Positions 54,783 to 63,180 of a stretch of 64,000 nucleotides of DNA are shown piece after piece. A model generated the notes under the pieces. The model did not search any database and had not been told where the DNA came from. It was given only the letters and a program-made list of their open reading frames with translations. The DNA is from Aquificota bacterium (GTDB lineage Bacteria; Aquificota; Aquificia; Aquificales; Aquificaceae): the NCBI GenBank assembly GCA_018771605.1, contig CP076324.1, positions 434,001-498,000 on the forward strand, read 5' to 3'. The position numbers and the translations under genes were made by a program. The first letter of the stretch is position 1. The number at the start of each line of letters is the position of its first letter.

Positions 54783-55905
54783 AAAGAGGGCCTACAGGTT
54801 CATCTTCCTTATGGGCCTTGTGAGCCTTCTTTCCGATTTTACCTACGAAGGTGCCAAGGGCATAATAGGGCCTTACCTTGCCTACCTTGGAGCCAGCGCC
54901 TTTGCGGTAAGCCTAATATCTGGAGCTTCCGAGCTTATAGGCTATTGGATAAGGCTTTTCTCCGGTGTGCTTTCCGATAGGCTAAGGAGCTATTGGGCTT
55001 TAACCATGCTGGGCTACGCCCTTAACCTTTTCTCTGTGCCTTTGCTTGGCTTGGTAAAAAGCTGGCAACTTGCTGGCCTCTTGGTCTTCTTTGAGAGGTT
55101 TGGGAAGGGCATAAGGACGCCCTCAAGGGATGTGCTTCTTTCAAAGGCTACTTCTTTGGTGGGGCATGGTAAGGGCTTTGGCCTCCATGAGTTTCTTGAC
55201 CAGATTGGTGCCGTGCTTGGGCCTTTGTTTGTGGCCTTGGTGCTTCTTTTGGGCCTTGGCTATAGGTCCGCCTTTCTCTTCCTCCTTATCCCTGCCATCC
55301 TTGCCATACTTTTGCTATTTTTTGCAAAAAGGATATACTCGGACAAGATAAACCTTGAAAAGTCTTCCTATGAGCCTGCCAAGTTTTCCAAAGCCTTTTA
55401 TCTTTACCTTTTGTCCTCCTGCCTTATCTCCCTTTCCTTTTTACCCTTTCCCTTAATAGGCTTTCATCTTTACCAGCATGCCTTTGACGGATGGAAGGTC
55501 TCCCTCCTTTTTGCCCTTGCCATGGCCTTAGACGCTCTTTCTGCCCTCTTTTTTGGTGTGCTATATGACAAAAGGGGCTTTTTGGCGCTTGCAGTTGGCC
55601 TCTCCTTTGGACTCTTTTCTCCCATTCTTCTTTTCCTCTTTGATAAGGTGCTTTTCGCCATAGCCCTTTGGGGCATAAGCCTTGGAGTGCAAGAGTCTAT
55701 CATGAGGTCTGCCGTTGCCAAGCTTTCCTCTGAGGCAAGCAGAGGGAGGGCCTACGGCATCTTTCACTTCTTTATAGGCCTTTCGGCCTTCCTTGGTGGC
55801 GCCCTAATGGGCCTCCTCTATGAGCTTTCACCAATGGCCCTTGTCATATACTCCCTATCTTTGCATATTTTAGCCCTATTTATCCTTTTGAAGATAAGGC
55901 CATGA
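54772..55905 (+). CDS. Major facilitator superfamily transporter
   Basis: 377 aa with about twelve hydrophobic helices. FLMGLVSLLSDFTYEGAKGI leads helix 1; GVLSDRLRSYWALTMLGYAL contains the MFS loop 2-3 motif (GxxxDRxxR-like); FFERFGKGIRTPSRDVLLSK is a family block seen in MFS proteins of this type. Substrate unknown. Coupled to its neighbours on both sides (11-bp and 4-bp overlaps). Confidence 0.85.
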   Translation: MWDKKRAYRFIFLMGLVSLLSDFTYEGAKGIIGPYLAYLGASAFAVSLISGASELIGYWIRLFSGVLSDRLRSYWALTMLGYALNLFSVPLLGLVKSWQLAGLLVFFERFGKGIRTPSRDVLLSKATSLVGHGKGFGLHEFLDQIGAVLGPLFVALVLLLGLGYRSAFLFLLIPAILAILLLFFAKRIYSDKINLEKSSYEPAKFSKAFYLYLLSSCLISLSFLPFPLIGFHLYQHAFDGWKVSLLFALAMALDALSALFFGVLYDKRGFLALAVGLSFGLFSPILLFLFDKVLFAIALWGISLGVQESIMRSAVAKLSSEASRGRAYGIFHFFIGLSAFLGGALMGLLYELSPMALVIYSLSLHILALFILLKIRP

Positions 55906-56549
55906 GGAAAGAAGATTTAAAGGTGGTGCTTGAAATAATGAAGGATGAGTATGAAAAGTGGCATGCGCCCATTGTAAAGCTCATCGCCCAAAAGAGGAAG
56001 GACCCATTGAGCGCCCTGCTCTGCGCCCTGCTTTCCACAAGGACAAGGGATGAGACTACAGCAGAGGTCTGTAAGAGATTTTTAGAGAGGGTAAAAAGCC
56101 CGCAGGACCTTTTAGAAATGGACCTCAAAGAGCTTGAAAGGCTCATATACCCCGTGGGCTTTTATCGGAATAAGGCAAGGCAGTTAAAGGAGCTTGCAAG
56201 ACAGCTTATAGAAGACTTTGGTGGAAGGGTGCCAGACGCTTTGGAGGAGCTTTTGAAGCTAAAGGGTGTGGGCAGGAAGGTGGCAAACATAGTGCTTTCT
56301 GAAGGCTTTGGAAAACCAGCCATTGCAGTGGATACCCATGTGCACCGAATAAGCAACCTATGGGGCCTTGTGAAGACAAAGACTCCAGAGGAAACAGAAA
56401 AAGCTCTTATGGAAATCCTACCAGTGGAATATTGGCGAGATTTTAACCGATTGGTGGTGGCCCTTGGCCAAACCATATGCAAGCCAGTAAAGCCAAAATG
56501 TGGTGAATGTCCTGTGAGAAGCTGGTGCGATTATGGCTTAAAATTTTAA
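55902..56549 (+). CDS. nth: Endonuclease III (DNA glycosylase/AP lyase)
   Basis: Removes oxidised pyrimidines. LLKLKGVGRKVANIVLSEGF is the helix-hairpin-helix with the catalytic Lys, AVDTHVHRISNLWGL carries the catalytic Asp, and C-x6-C-x2-C-x5-C (CKPVKPKCGECPVRSWC) binds a [4Fe-4S] cluster. Length 215 is typical. ATGA-type overlap with the MFS gene. Confidence 0.96.
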   Translation: MRKEDLKVVLEIMKDEYEKWHAPIVKLIAQKRKDPLSALLCALLSTRTRDETTAEVCKRFLERVKSPQDLLEMDLKELERLIYPVGFYRNKARQLKELARQLIEDFGGRVPDALEELLKLKGVGRKVANIVLSEGFGKPAIAVDTHVHRISNLWGLVKTKTPEETEKALMEILPVEYWRDFNRLVVALGQTICKPVKPKCGECPVRSWCDYGLKF

Positions 56550-56553
56550 GCCC

Positions 56554-57150
56554 ATGGAAAGGGAGATATCCGAGCTTATTGAGATAGGAAGAGAGCTTCA
56601 TTCAAGGGGCTGGCTACCCGCCAGTGGTGGAAACCTATCCGCAAGGCTTGAAGATGGACTTATCCTAATTACCGCCTCTGGAAGCCACAAGGGACACCTC
56701 ACAAGGGAGGACTTTGTGTTTGTGGACCTTGAGGGAAACTTGGTAAAAGGCTCAAAAAGGCCTTCGGCGGAAACACTTTTGCACACCTTGGTTTATAAAC
56801 TCTTTCCTTCCGCCATGTGTGTTTTGCACGTGCATTCCATAAACTCTACGCTCATATCAAGGCTTTCTAAAGGGGATATAAGGCTGGAAAACTACGAGCT
56901 TTTGAAGGCCTTTGAAGGTATAAAAACCCATCAAACGAGCCTAATGGTGCCAGTCTTTGAAAACTCCCAAGACATGAAAGGCCTATTCGAGATGATAAGG
57001 GAGAGGTTGGAAAAGGAAGAAAAGGTTTATGGTTTTCTTTTGAAATCTCATGGCCTTTACACATGGGGCAAAAGCATAAGGGAAGCCTACATAAGGCTTG
57101 AAGCCTTTGAGTTTTTGTTTGAGTGTGAGTTAAAAATGCTGTTAAAATAG
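56554..57150 (+). CDS. mtnB: Methylthioribulose-1-phosphate dehydratase
   Basis: Zinc-dependent class II aldolase-fold enzyme of methionine salvage. LHSRGWLPASGGNLSARLED and ITASGSHKG are substrate-site blocks; CVLHVHSINSTLISRL supplies the H-x-H zinc ligands and LKSHGLYTWGKSIREAYIRL a further His. The GNLSAR/ASGSHKG pattern is MtnB rather than fuculose-phosphate aldolase. mtnD lies 2.6 kb downstream. TAAAAT at 56539-56544, overlapping the nth stop region, may start a leaderless transcript. Confidence 0.9.
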   Translation: MEREISELIEIGRELHSRGWLPASGGNLSARLEDGLILITASGSHKGHLTREDFVFVDLEGNLVKGSKRPSAETLLHTLVYKLFPSAMCVLHVHSINSTLISRLSKGDIRLENYELLKAFEGIKTHQTSLMVPVFENSQDMKGLFEMIRERLEKEEKVYGFLLKSHGLYTWGKSIREAYIRLEAFEFLFECELKMLLK

Positions 57151-57270
57151 AATACAAACTTAGGGAGGGTGGCACGCGCAGGCTTGCGACCCTTTATAGC
57201 CTTTGCTGTTGTAAAAAAGTGAGGATAGGGTGTGATATACATAAGGAAAATCATAAAGAGGAGGTGAGAG
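57151..57270. other. 120-bp intergenic with a GC-rich hairpin
   Basis: Downstream of mtnB, GGGT (57167-57170) and ACCC (57189-57192) enclose CGCA/TGCG (57177-57180, 57185-57188), a bulged hairpin followed by TTTATAGC; a possible terminator. Then AGAGGAGGTGAG sits just before the next ATG at 57271. Confidence 0.35.
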
Positions 57271-58377
57271 ATGAAGGGGTTTATTGTTTCATTGGGTAGA
57301 AGGATAATTGATGCATATGCCTTTGGAGGAGTCCTTATTGGCTCACTCTTTGCTGGTGGCGGTCTTATAGTCTTAATTCTTTCCCTTCTATCTGGTGGTG
57401 AAAAAAGGGCTGAGTTAGCTTTCAACTCTTTGGGTTCTATAATTATAGGGCTTTTGATATTAGTCTTTATAGTGCTCTCCACTCTCTTTGTTTATCTTCT
57501 GTTTGATATAAGGGACCACTTGGCGGATATAAAGGATAAGCTTGAAAAGTATGAAAAGGAAAAAAAGGGAGGTTCAGCCATGAAAAAGTTTTTACTCTCT
57601 GGCATGCTTTCCTTTGCCATAGTGGGGTTTGTTTTTTCTCAAAGCGTGGGTAAGCTGGAGGCCGAGTGTAAAAAGGGAGATGCGGAGAGTTGCTACCAGC
57701 TTGGCCTTGCCTACACAACTGCAAAAGGTGTGGAGCTTAACTATGATAAGGCAAGGGACCTGTTCCAAAAAGCCTGCCAAAAGAACCACGCCTTGGCTTG
57801 TTATAGACTTGGTGTTATGTATGCTACGAAAGAAGGTATACAGCAAGATTACTCAAAAGCAAGGGAACTTTATGAAAAATCCTGCCAGCTTGGAGAGGGG
57901 CTTGGATGCTTTGGGTTGGGTGAGTTATACTTCTACGGCAATGGTGTGCTAAAGGACTACACAAAGGCTATGGAATTATTTCAAAAGGCTTGCGATATGG
58001 GAGAGGGAAGAGGGTGTGAGTATCTTGGCCGGATGTATGAGAGGGGCTTGGGTGTGATGGAAGACGAGGAAAAGGCAAGGCAAGCATACAGAAGGGCTAT
58101 GGAGATATACCAAGACATATGCAATAAGGGAGATAGTAGAGGATGCAACAACCTTGGAATGATGTATGGAGATGGCTTGGGTGTTAAAAAGGATTATAAA
58201 AAGGCTATAAGCCTGTATGAAAGATCTTGCAAGATGGGAAATGCTACTGCCTGCTATAACGCTGGATATATGTATAAAGAGGGCATTGGCATTCCAAAAA
58301 ACTTAAAGAAAGCTTCCGAATACTTTAAAAGGGCTTGTGATATGGGGGATCAGGAGGCTTGTAATATGAGATTTTAG
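57271..58377 (+). CDS. Two-helix membrane segment fused in frame to an exported Sel1/Hcp-like repeat protein
   Basis: 368 aa if read through. Residues 1-103 hold two membrane helices (AFGGVLIGSLFAGGGLIVLI; SIIIGLLILVFIVLSTLFVY) and a charged tail. Residue 104 is a Met followed by a full signal peptide (KKFLLSGMLSFAIVGFVFSQ) and then seven Sel1-like repeats, each with a Cys pair eight residues apart (CKKGDAESC, CQKNHALAC, CQLGEGLGC, CDMGEGRGC, CNKGDSRGC, CKMGNATAC, CDMGDQEAC), as in Helicobacter Hcp proteins. The repeats mediate protein contacts, with disulfides outside the cytoplasm. Likely two products: a separate or fused membrane part and a secreted 265-aa protein. Confidence 0.8.
   Translation: MKGFIVSLGRRIIDAYAFGGVLIGSLFAGGGLIVLILSLLSGGEKRAELAFNSLGSIIIGLLILVFIVLSTLFVYLLFDIRDHLADIKDKLEKYEKEKKGGSAMKKFLLSGMLSFAIVGFVFSQSVGKLEAECKKGDAESCYQLGLAYTTAKGVELNYDKARDLFQKACQKNHALACYRLGVMYATKEGIQQDYSKARELYEKSCQLGEGLGCFGLGELYFYGNGVLKDYTKAMELFQKACDMGEGRGCEYLGRMYERGLGVMEDEEKARQAYRRAMEIYQDICNKGDSRGCNNLGMMYGDGLGVKKDYKKAISLYERSCKMGNATACYNAGYMYKEGIGIPKNLKKASEYFKRACDMGDQEACNMRF
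57568..57582 (+). promoter_or_regulatory. Internal ribosome binding site and start codon
   Basis: GGGAGG directly after a seven-A run, then ATG at 57580 with 6 nt between: a strong internal initiation site in the reading frame of the upstream segment. The signal peptide that follows shows this is a true start. The preceding A AAA AAG (57561-57567) is again a slippery heptamer in the zero frame. Confidence 0.7.
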
Positions 58378-58391
58378 TAGGAGGTGTGGCT

Positions 58392-58631
58392 ATGAGGGTG
58401 TTTGGAGCTTTTGCCTTGTTTGGTCTTTTGTTTTTGGGTGGGGTCTCCTATGCCAAGGACCCATTTCCGCCAAAGCCACCAAAGGTGCCGGGCCAAATTA
58501 GGTGTAATACCAGATGTATTAACGATATGTGCTGGCGCACCTATGATGATGGAAGGAGGGTAAAGTTTAGAGCCAGGCCAAAGTGGGACCCATTCCAACA
58601 GCAATGGGTCTTTGACCCAGGACCTTGTTAA
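58392..58631 (+). CDS. Small secreted cysteine-containing protein
   Basis: 79 aa from ATG 58392, placed 7 nt after AGGAGG; an in-frame GTG at 58386 is too close. A signal peptide (FGAFALFGLLFLGGVSYA) is followed by a proline-rich start (KDPFPPKPPKVPG) and a compact domain with four cysteines (IRCNTRCINDMCWRTY ... DPGPC). No family recognised. It follows the Hcp-like gene by 14 bp and is probably exported with it; a partner role is a guess. Confidence 0.65.
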   Translation: MRVFGAFALFGLLFLGGVSYAKDPFPPKPPKVPGQIRCNTRCINDMCWRTYDDGRRVKFRARPKWDPFQQQWVFDPGPC

Positions 58632-58636
58632 TGGCT

Positions 58637-59161
58637 TTATAAATTTTGCTTTGTTCTTTGCCTTTCCTGTTCTTTTTCCTGCTGGGTTTGTTCCTCAACC
58701 TTTTTGATAAAATTCCTGTTAGCATACAAGAGGGTCATATTAAAAAAGTTATCTTTCAAAAGGATCTCCGTGTTTCCATCCACAAACTTGGCCCATGTGT
58801 CTCCCACAAAGGGTATGCGGGAACCCACCAGTTTATATTTCTCTCTTAATAGCTTATAGTAATAGTTAAATTCTGGAATATCTCGCCCAGAGCCACTTTT
58901 TGGAAAGGTCATCACCACAGCCATGAGCTTGCCATCCTTATCAAAGATGAGCCTGCAGGACTGTAGGTATTTCATATCCACCTGTTTGGGGTCCACATCG
59001 TACATATCGCCCAGAGTGTATTTGTTTATGCCGGCATGCCTTAGCTTATACCTTGCCTTGGCATCTTGAACGGTAGCCTTTCCTATCTCAAGGCCTAAGG
59101 GTGCTGGGTCGGCCCAAGCGTAGAGGGCAAAGGTCAATAAGACAAGTAAAAGCTTCCTCAT
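58637..59161 (-). CDS. Secreted protein of unknown function
   Basis: 174 aa. A signal peptide (RKLLLVLLTFALYAWA) precedes GLEIGKATVQDAKARYKLRH, a pattern like periplasmic proteins that begin with a short DUF4124- or SmpA-type repeat, then a beta-rich body with RLIFDKDGKLMAVVMTFPKS and a C-terminal charged tail (EEQTQQEKEQERQRTKQ). No firm family. AGGTAGG lies before the ATG. It converges on the small secreted protein gene with 5 bp between. Confidence 0.6.
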   Translation of the reverse strand: MRKLLLVLLTFALYAWADPAPLGLEIGKATVQDAKARYKLRHAGINKYTLGDMYDVDPKQVDMKYLQSCRLIFDKDGKLMAVVMTFPKSGSGRDIPEFNYYYKLLREKYKLVGSRIPFVGDTWAKFVDGNTEILLKDNFFNMTLLYANRNFIKKVEEQTQQEKEQERQRTKQNL

Positions 59162-59203
59162 CCTACCTCCCTAAGCTTTTTAATGATTATACTATAACCT
59201 GCC

Positions 59204-59776
59204 ATGGCTCAAAAGGATAAAGAAAGGTGGGAAGAAAGATATAAAAAGGGTTGGAGGTCAAGCCTGCATAAGACCCTTCTTGATTTTTATCACTTGGCTA
59301 AGGTTGGGAGAGCTTTGGAGCTTGCCTGTGGAACTGGGGAGAATGCCCTTTTTCTGGCAAGTAAGGGCTTTTTGGTTGATGCCATAGACATATCCTGCAC
59401 GGCCATAGAGATGGCAAAGCAAGAGGCTGAGGCAAGGGGGCTAAAGGTAAATTTTATCTGTGCAGATTTGGATGATTATGAGCTTTTGGAGAATACCTAC
59501 GACCTTGTAGTAAACTTCTATTACCTGAACCGAAGCTTGTGTCCCAAAATAATCAAGGCTTTAAAAACAGGTGGTTTGCTTATCTTTGAGACATACAACT
59601 ACAAACATCTTTGCGTAAGGGAAGATTTTAACCCTGAGTATTTACTGAAAGAGGGTGAGCTTTTGGAGCTTTTCAAAGGGCTTGAGGTTATATACTACAG
59701 GGAGGAGTTTAATATATCCACCCTTGTGGGAAGAAAGGTTTATAATACCTTACATGAGCCTGATTGTGGTTTTTGA
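59204..59776 (+). CDS. Class I SAM-dependent methyltransferase
   Basis: 190 aa. The AdoMet motif is ALELACGTGENALFLASKGF, followed by VDAIDISCTAIEMAKQEA, ICADLDDYELL and DLVVNFYYLNRSLCPKI. The overall shape resembles TehB/tellurite-resistance-type methyltransferases; the substrate is unknown. TATACT at 59188-59193 is 10 nt before the ATG. It overlaps mtnD by 23 bp, so a link to sulfur salvage is possible but unproven. Confidence 0.8.
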   Translation: MAQKDKERWEERYKKGWRSSLHKTLLDFYHLAKVGRALELACGTGENALFLASKGFLVDAIDISCTAIEMAKQEAEARGLKVNFICADLDDYELLENTYDLVVNFYYLNRSLCPKIIKALKTGGLLIFETYNYKHLCVREDFNPEYLLKEGELLELFKGLEVIYYREEFNISTLVGRKVYNTLHEPDCGF

Positions 59777-60311
59777 TGAAAGTGGCAAGGCCTTAGAGGT
59801 GATTAAGGATTATAACAGCATAAAAGAGAGGCTTGCTTCCATAGGTGTGCGCTTTGAAAGGTGGGAAACAGACAGGGAGCTTCCTTGGTCTGCCACGCAG
59901 GAAGAGGTCCTACAGGCTTACAAGGAAGAGGTGGAGAGGATTGTAAAGGAGTTTGACTTTAAATCCATAGATGTGGTAAGCCTTACTCCAGACCATCCCA
60001 AGAGGGAAGAGCTTAGAAATATGTTCCTTTCCGAGCATACCCATTCGGACTTTGAGGTGAGGTTCTTTGTGGACGGCAGCGGCACCTTTTACCTACATCC
60101 CGATGATAAGGTTTATGTGGTTTTGTGTGAGAAGGGAGATTTTATAAGTGTGCCAGCCAACACAAAGCATTGGTTTGATATGGGCACAAGACCCTTCTTT
60201 AAGGCCATTAGGTTCTTTTCCATTCCAGAGGGCTGGGTGGCCCAGTTTACAGGATCGGACATCTCCAAAAGGATACCAAGCCACGATGAGATAGTAGAGC
60301 AGTATCTATGA
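59754..60311 (+). CDS. mtnD: Acireductone dioxygenase
   Basis: Oxidises acireductone to 2-keto-4-methylthiobutyrate and formate (Fe form) in methionine salvage. In a cupin fold, SEHTHSDFEVRFFVDGSGTF gives the H-x-H-x3-5-E metal ligands and ANTKHWFDMG the second His. ATG 59754 (185 aa) fits the family; an upstream in-frame start at 59655 would be buried in the methyltransferase gene. Together with mtnB it marks the pathway; mtnA and mtnC are not here. Confidence 0.9.
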   Translation: MSLIVVFDESGKALEVIKDYNSIKERLASIGVRFERWETDRELPWSATQEEVLQAYKEEVERIVKEFDFKSIDVVSLTPDHPKREELRNMFLSEHTHSDFEVRFFVDGSGTFYLHPDDKVYVVLCEKGDFISVPANTKHWFDMGTRPFFKAIRFFSIPEGWVAQFTGSDISKRIPSHDEIVEQYL

Positions 60312-60901
60312 AGCCGGAGCTTCCAAGGCTTTATGCCATCACCGATAGCAAAAGGTATGCAGACTTCCTTGAAAGGCTTGAAAAGGTCCTAAAAAAGGGC
60401 ATAAGGATGGTGCAACTAAGAGAAAAGCAGATTTCTGGCCTTAAATATTACATGCTTGCCCTTAAAGTTAGGGAGATGACAAAGGATTATGGGGCCTTGC
60501 TTTTCATAAACGATAGGGTGGATATAGCTTTGGCTGTGGGTGCCGATGGTGTGCATCTTCCGGAGAAGGGCTTTCCACCAAGCGTGGTAAAGAGGATGGC
60601 TCCGGGGCTTTTGGTGGGATACTCTGCCCATAGCTTGGAGGATGCCCTTTACGCCCAAAGGGAAGGTGCAGACTTTATAACCCTTAGCCCTATCTTTAAA
60701 ACTCAGAGCCATCCGGAGAGGGAGCCCATAGGCCTTACGGTGCTAAAGGAGGTATCTCAGCGCCTTTCTATACCAGTTTATGCCCTTGGAGGTATAACAT
60801 GGGACAGAATAAAGCTTTGTTATAAGAATGGAGCCTATGGGATAGCTGGCATAGGCCTATTTTTTGAACATGTTGATAGTGATTGGGGGAGCAACGGGTA
60901 G
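60308..60901 (+). CDS. thiE: Thiamine phosphate synthase
   Basis: Joins HMP pyrophosphate and thiazole phosphate. RLYAITDSKRYADF, GIRMVQLREKQISG, LLFINDRVDIALAVGADGVH and PVYALGGITWDRI with AYGIAGIGLFFE follow the ThiE/TenI barrel order. The phosphate- and Mg-binding residues appear intact (REK, NDR), favouring ThiE over the TenI isomerase. Length is 197. Four-base overlap with mtnD, 32-bp overlap with miaA; no thiamine riboswitch is seen. Confidence 0.85.
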   Translation: MKPELPRLYAITDSKRYADFLERLEKVLKKGIRMVQLREKQISGLKYYMLALKVREMTKDYGALLFINDRVDIALAVGADGVHLPEKGFPPSVVKRMAPGLLVGYSAHSLEDALYAQREGADFITLSPIFKTQSHPEREPIGLTVLKEVSQRLSIPVYALGGITWDRIKLCYKNGAYGIAGIGLFFEHVDSDWGSNG

Positions 60902-61793
60902 CGGGAAGTCGGAGGTCTGCTGTCTTTTGGCAAAAAGGGTGGGGGGAGAGGTCATAAGCGCAGACTCCATGTGTGTCTATAGGGGCATGGATATAGGCAC
61001 GGCAAAGCCCTTGGATTGTATGAGGGAGGTAAGGCACCACCTTGTTGATATTGTGGACCCTGGGGAGGTCTTTGATGCAAAGCTCTTTGAAGAGCTTTCT
61101 TTAAAGGCCATAAGGGAAATAGAAGAGAGAAAAGCCTTGCCCATTGTGTGCGGTGGGACCTATCTGTACATTCAGGCCCTTTTGTATGGCATGGCGGAGA
61201 CTCCTCTTCCCGACTGGAAGCTAAGGGAGAGGCTATACCACATAGCCCAAAGGAAGGGAAGCCCTTACCTTTATCAGAAGCTTTTGGCCATTGACCCTTT
61301 GTATGCCAAAAAGGTCTCTCCCAACGATACAAGGAGGATAGTGAGGGCTTTGGAGGTCTTTATAAACTCCGGAAGGCCCTTCTCATCCTTTCACAAATGG
61401 GATAGGCCAAGGTTTGATTATATGGGCTTTTATCTTAGCTGGAGCTGGGAGGCCTTGAGTAAAAGGATAGAAGAAAGGGCCTATAGAATGTTGGAGGCTG
61501 GGCTTTTAAAGGAGATAGAAGGTCTTTTAAAGAAGGGCTTTGAGAGTTTTTTGACATCGCCGCAGGCCATAGGCTACAAGGAGTTTATACCTTACTTTAA
61601 AGGTGAAAAAAGCCTTGAGGAGTGCCTTGAGGAGATGATAAAGAACACAAAGGAGTATGCCAAGAGGCAGATAAGATGGTTCAGAAGGCAGGGCTGGATA
61701 GAAATATCCATGGAAAGGCTTGGAAAGGAGGGAGCGGTGGAGGAGATCCTTTCACACCTCCGTTCCACCCAGAACCATGGACCTTATCCTTAA
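60870..61793 (+). CDS. miaA: tRNA dimethylallyltransferase
   Basis: Adds dimethylallyl to A37 of tRNAs that read UNN codons. IVIGGATGSGKSEVCCLLA is the P-loop; GEVISADSMCVYRGMDIGTA and HHLVDIVDPGEVFDAKLF are diagnostic, as are SPNDTRRIVRALEVF and YAKRQIRWFR. I start at ATG 60870 (307 aa); a TTG two codons earlier is possible. It begins inside thiE and its end overlaps the converging tldD by 42 bp. Confidence 0.95.
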   Translation: MLIVIGGATGSGKSEVCCLLAKRVGGEVISADSMCVYRGMDIGTAKPLDCMREVRHHLVDIVDPGEVFDAKLFEELSLKAIREIEERKALPIVCGGTYLYIQALLYGMAETPLPDWKLRERLYHIAQRKGSPYLYQKLLAIDPLYAKKVSPNDTRRIVRALEVFINSGRPFSSFHKWDRPRFDYMGFYLSWSWEALSKRIEERAYRMLEAGLLKEIEGLLKKGFESFLTSPQAIGYKEFIPYFKGEKSLEECLEEMIKNTKEYAKRQIRWFRRQGWIEISMERLGKEGAVEEILSHLRSTQNHGPYP

Positions 61794-63134
61794 GGTAGGC
61801 TGGGCATCGCTTACCGGCACACCCTGCCCATCCTTTCCGCATGTGCCTATACTCCAGCCAAGGTCTGAGCCAACGGCATCCACATCCATAAGGGCCTTTG
61901 GCCCGTTGCCTATGAGGGTGGCAGACCTTATGGGATAGGTGATCTTTCCGTTCTCTATCATATAGCCTTCTATGATCTCAAAGACAAAGTCTCCCGTCAC
62001 CGTATTTACCTCACCACCGCCCATCTTCAAAACAAGCACTCCCTTCTTTGTATCCCCTATTATGTCCTCCGGGTTGTCCTTACCGGGAGCTATAAAGGTG
62101 TTGGTCATCCTAACTATTGGCACATGGGCATAGCTCTGCCTCCTGCCGTTTCCGGTAGATTCTTTGCCCTCCCTCATGGCCGTCAGCCTATCGTACATAT
62201 AGCCCACAAGATAGCCGTTCTCAATAAGCACAGTCCTTTGGGCCGGCACACCCTCATCGTCTACGGTAAAGGAACCAAGGTGGTTTTCAAGGGTGGCATC
62301 GTCCAAAACGGTTATAAGCTCGCTGGCAACCTTTTGCCCAATTTTCCCCCTGTAGACAGATAGCCCCTTTTGCACAAGGTCTGCCTCAAAGCCATGGCCT
62401 ACGGCCTCATGTATCATAGTGCCACCCGCTTGACCAGCCAAAACCACGGTAAAGTTGCCCGCAGGAGCAGGCTTGGCGCTTAGCATCAAAATAGCTCTCT
62501 CTGTGGCCTTTTTTGCCACATCTTCAGGCTTTATCCTTTCAAAGATTTCAAAGCCACCCTTAATTCCTATTGATTCATAGCCCCTTTGCATTATGCCATC
62601 TTGGCTTGCCACCACGTCCGTGAAAAAGACCACCCTCTTTTGAAGGTCCTCGGCCATCTCACCAAGGCTGTTGATGATAAGTATGTCCCTTGTCCTGTCT
62701 GTTAGGACCACCATCACCTGTTTTACCTTGTCCCCATAGCTTCTGGCCGTCTCGTTTGCCCTAAGGAGGAACTCTGCCCTGTAGTCTATTCCCTTTTCAT
62801 CCGGGTCTATCTTTAAATCTGTCCATCCGCGAATGCGCCTTTGGCCCACCTTAACAGGCCCATGACCTTGCCCTCTTGCCAATGTGCGCACTATCTCCAT
62901 AAGGTTTTCAAAGGTAGGCTCGGTGGTATATCCGTAGTAGGTTTTACCATCTTTTATTAGCCTTATGCCCACGCCTTCATCTATGCCCCACTGGACCTTG
63001 TCTATCTTGTTGTCCTCAAGCTGTATCCTACAGGCGCGAACCCTCTCATAAAAGATCTCTCCATACTCCCCACCTTGGGATAAAAGGTTTGAAAGAAGAT
63101 AGCCAGCCTTCTCCTTTAACATTTCCTTTACCAT
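61752..63134 (-). CDS. tldD: TldD metalloprotease
   Basis: 460 aa. GGTMIHEAVGHGFEADLVQK has the HExxxH zinc motif of the TldD half of TldD/TldE, which degrades or matures small peptides (CcdA, microcin B17 in E. coli). EDNKIDKVQWGIDEGVGIRL at the front and the GGGEVNTVTGDFVFEIIEGY block are family features. The partner tldE/pmbA is not in the window. GGAGGTT precedes the ATG; divergent from efp. Confidence 0.94.
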   Translation of the reverse strand: MVKEMLKEKAGYLLSNLLSQGGEYGEIFYERVRACRIQLEDNKIDKVQWGIDEGVGIRLIKDGKTYYGYTTEPTFENLMEIVRTLARGQGHGPVKVGQRRIRGWTDLKIDPDEKGIDYRAEFLLRANETARSYGDKVKQVMVVLTDRTRDILIINSLGEMAEDLQKRVVFFTDVVASQDGIMQRGYESIGIKGGFEIFERIKPEDVAKKATERAILMLSAKPAPAGNFTVVLAGQAGGTMIHEAVGHGFEADLVQKGLSVYRGKIGQKVASELITVLDDATLENHLGSFTVDDEGVPAQRTVLIENGYLVGYMYDRLTAMREGKESTGNGRRQSYAHVPIVRMTNTFIAPGKDNPEDIIGDTKKGVLVLKMGGGEVNTVTGDFVFEIIEGYMIENGKITYPIRSATLIGNGPKALMDVDAVGSDLGWSIGTCGKDGQGVPVSDAQPTLRIRSMVLGGTEV

Positions 63135-63180
63135 TTTGAACCTCCAAAGATTCTTTAAATATATGCTAAAATCTTATACC

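Noticed and set aside
60308-60901. Thiamine riboswitch upstream of thiE
   Set aside because: thiE starts 4 bp inside mtnD and no TPP-aptamer-like sequence is visible upstream.
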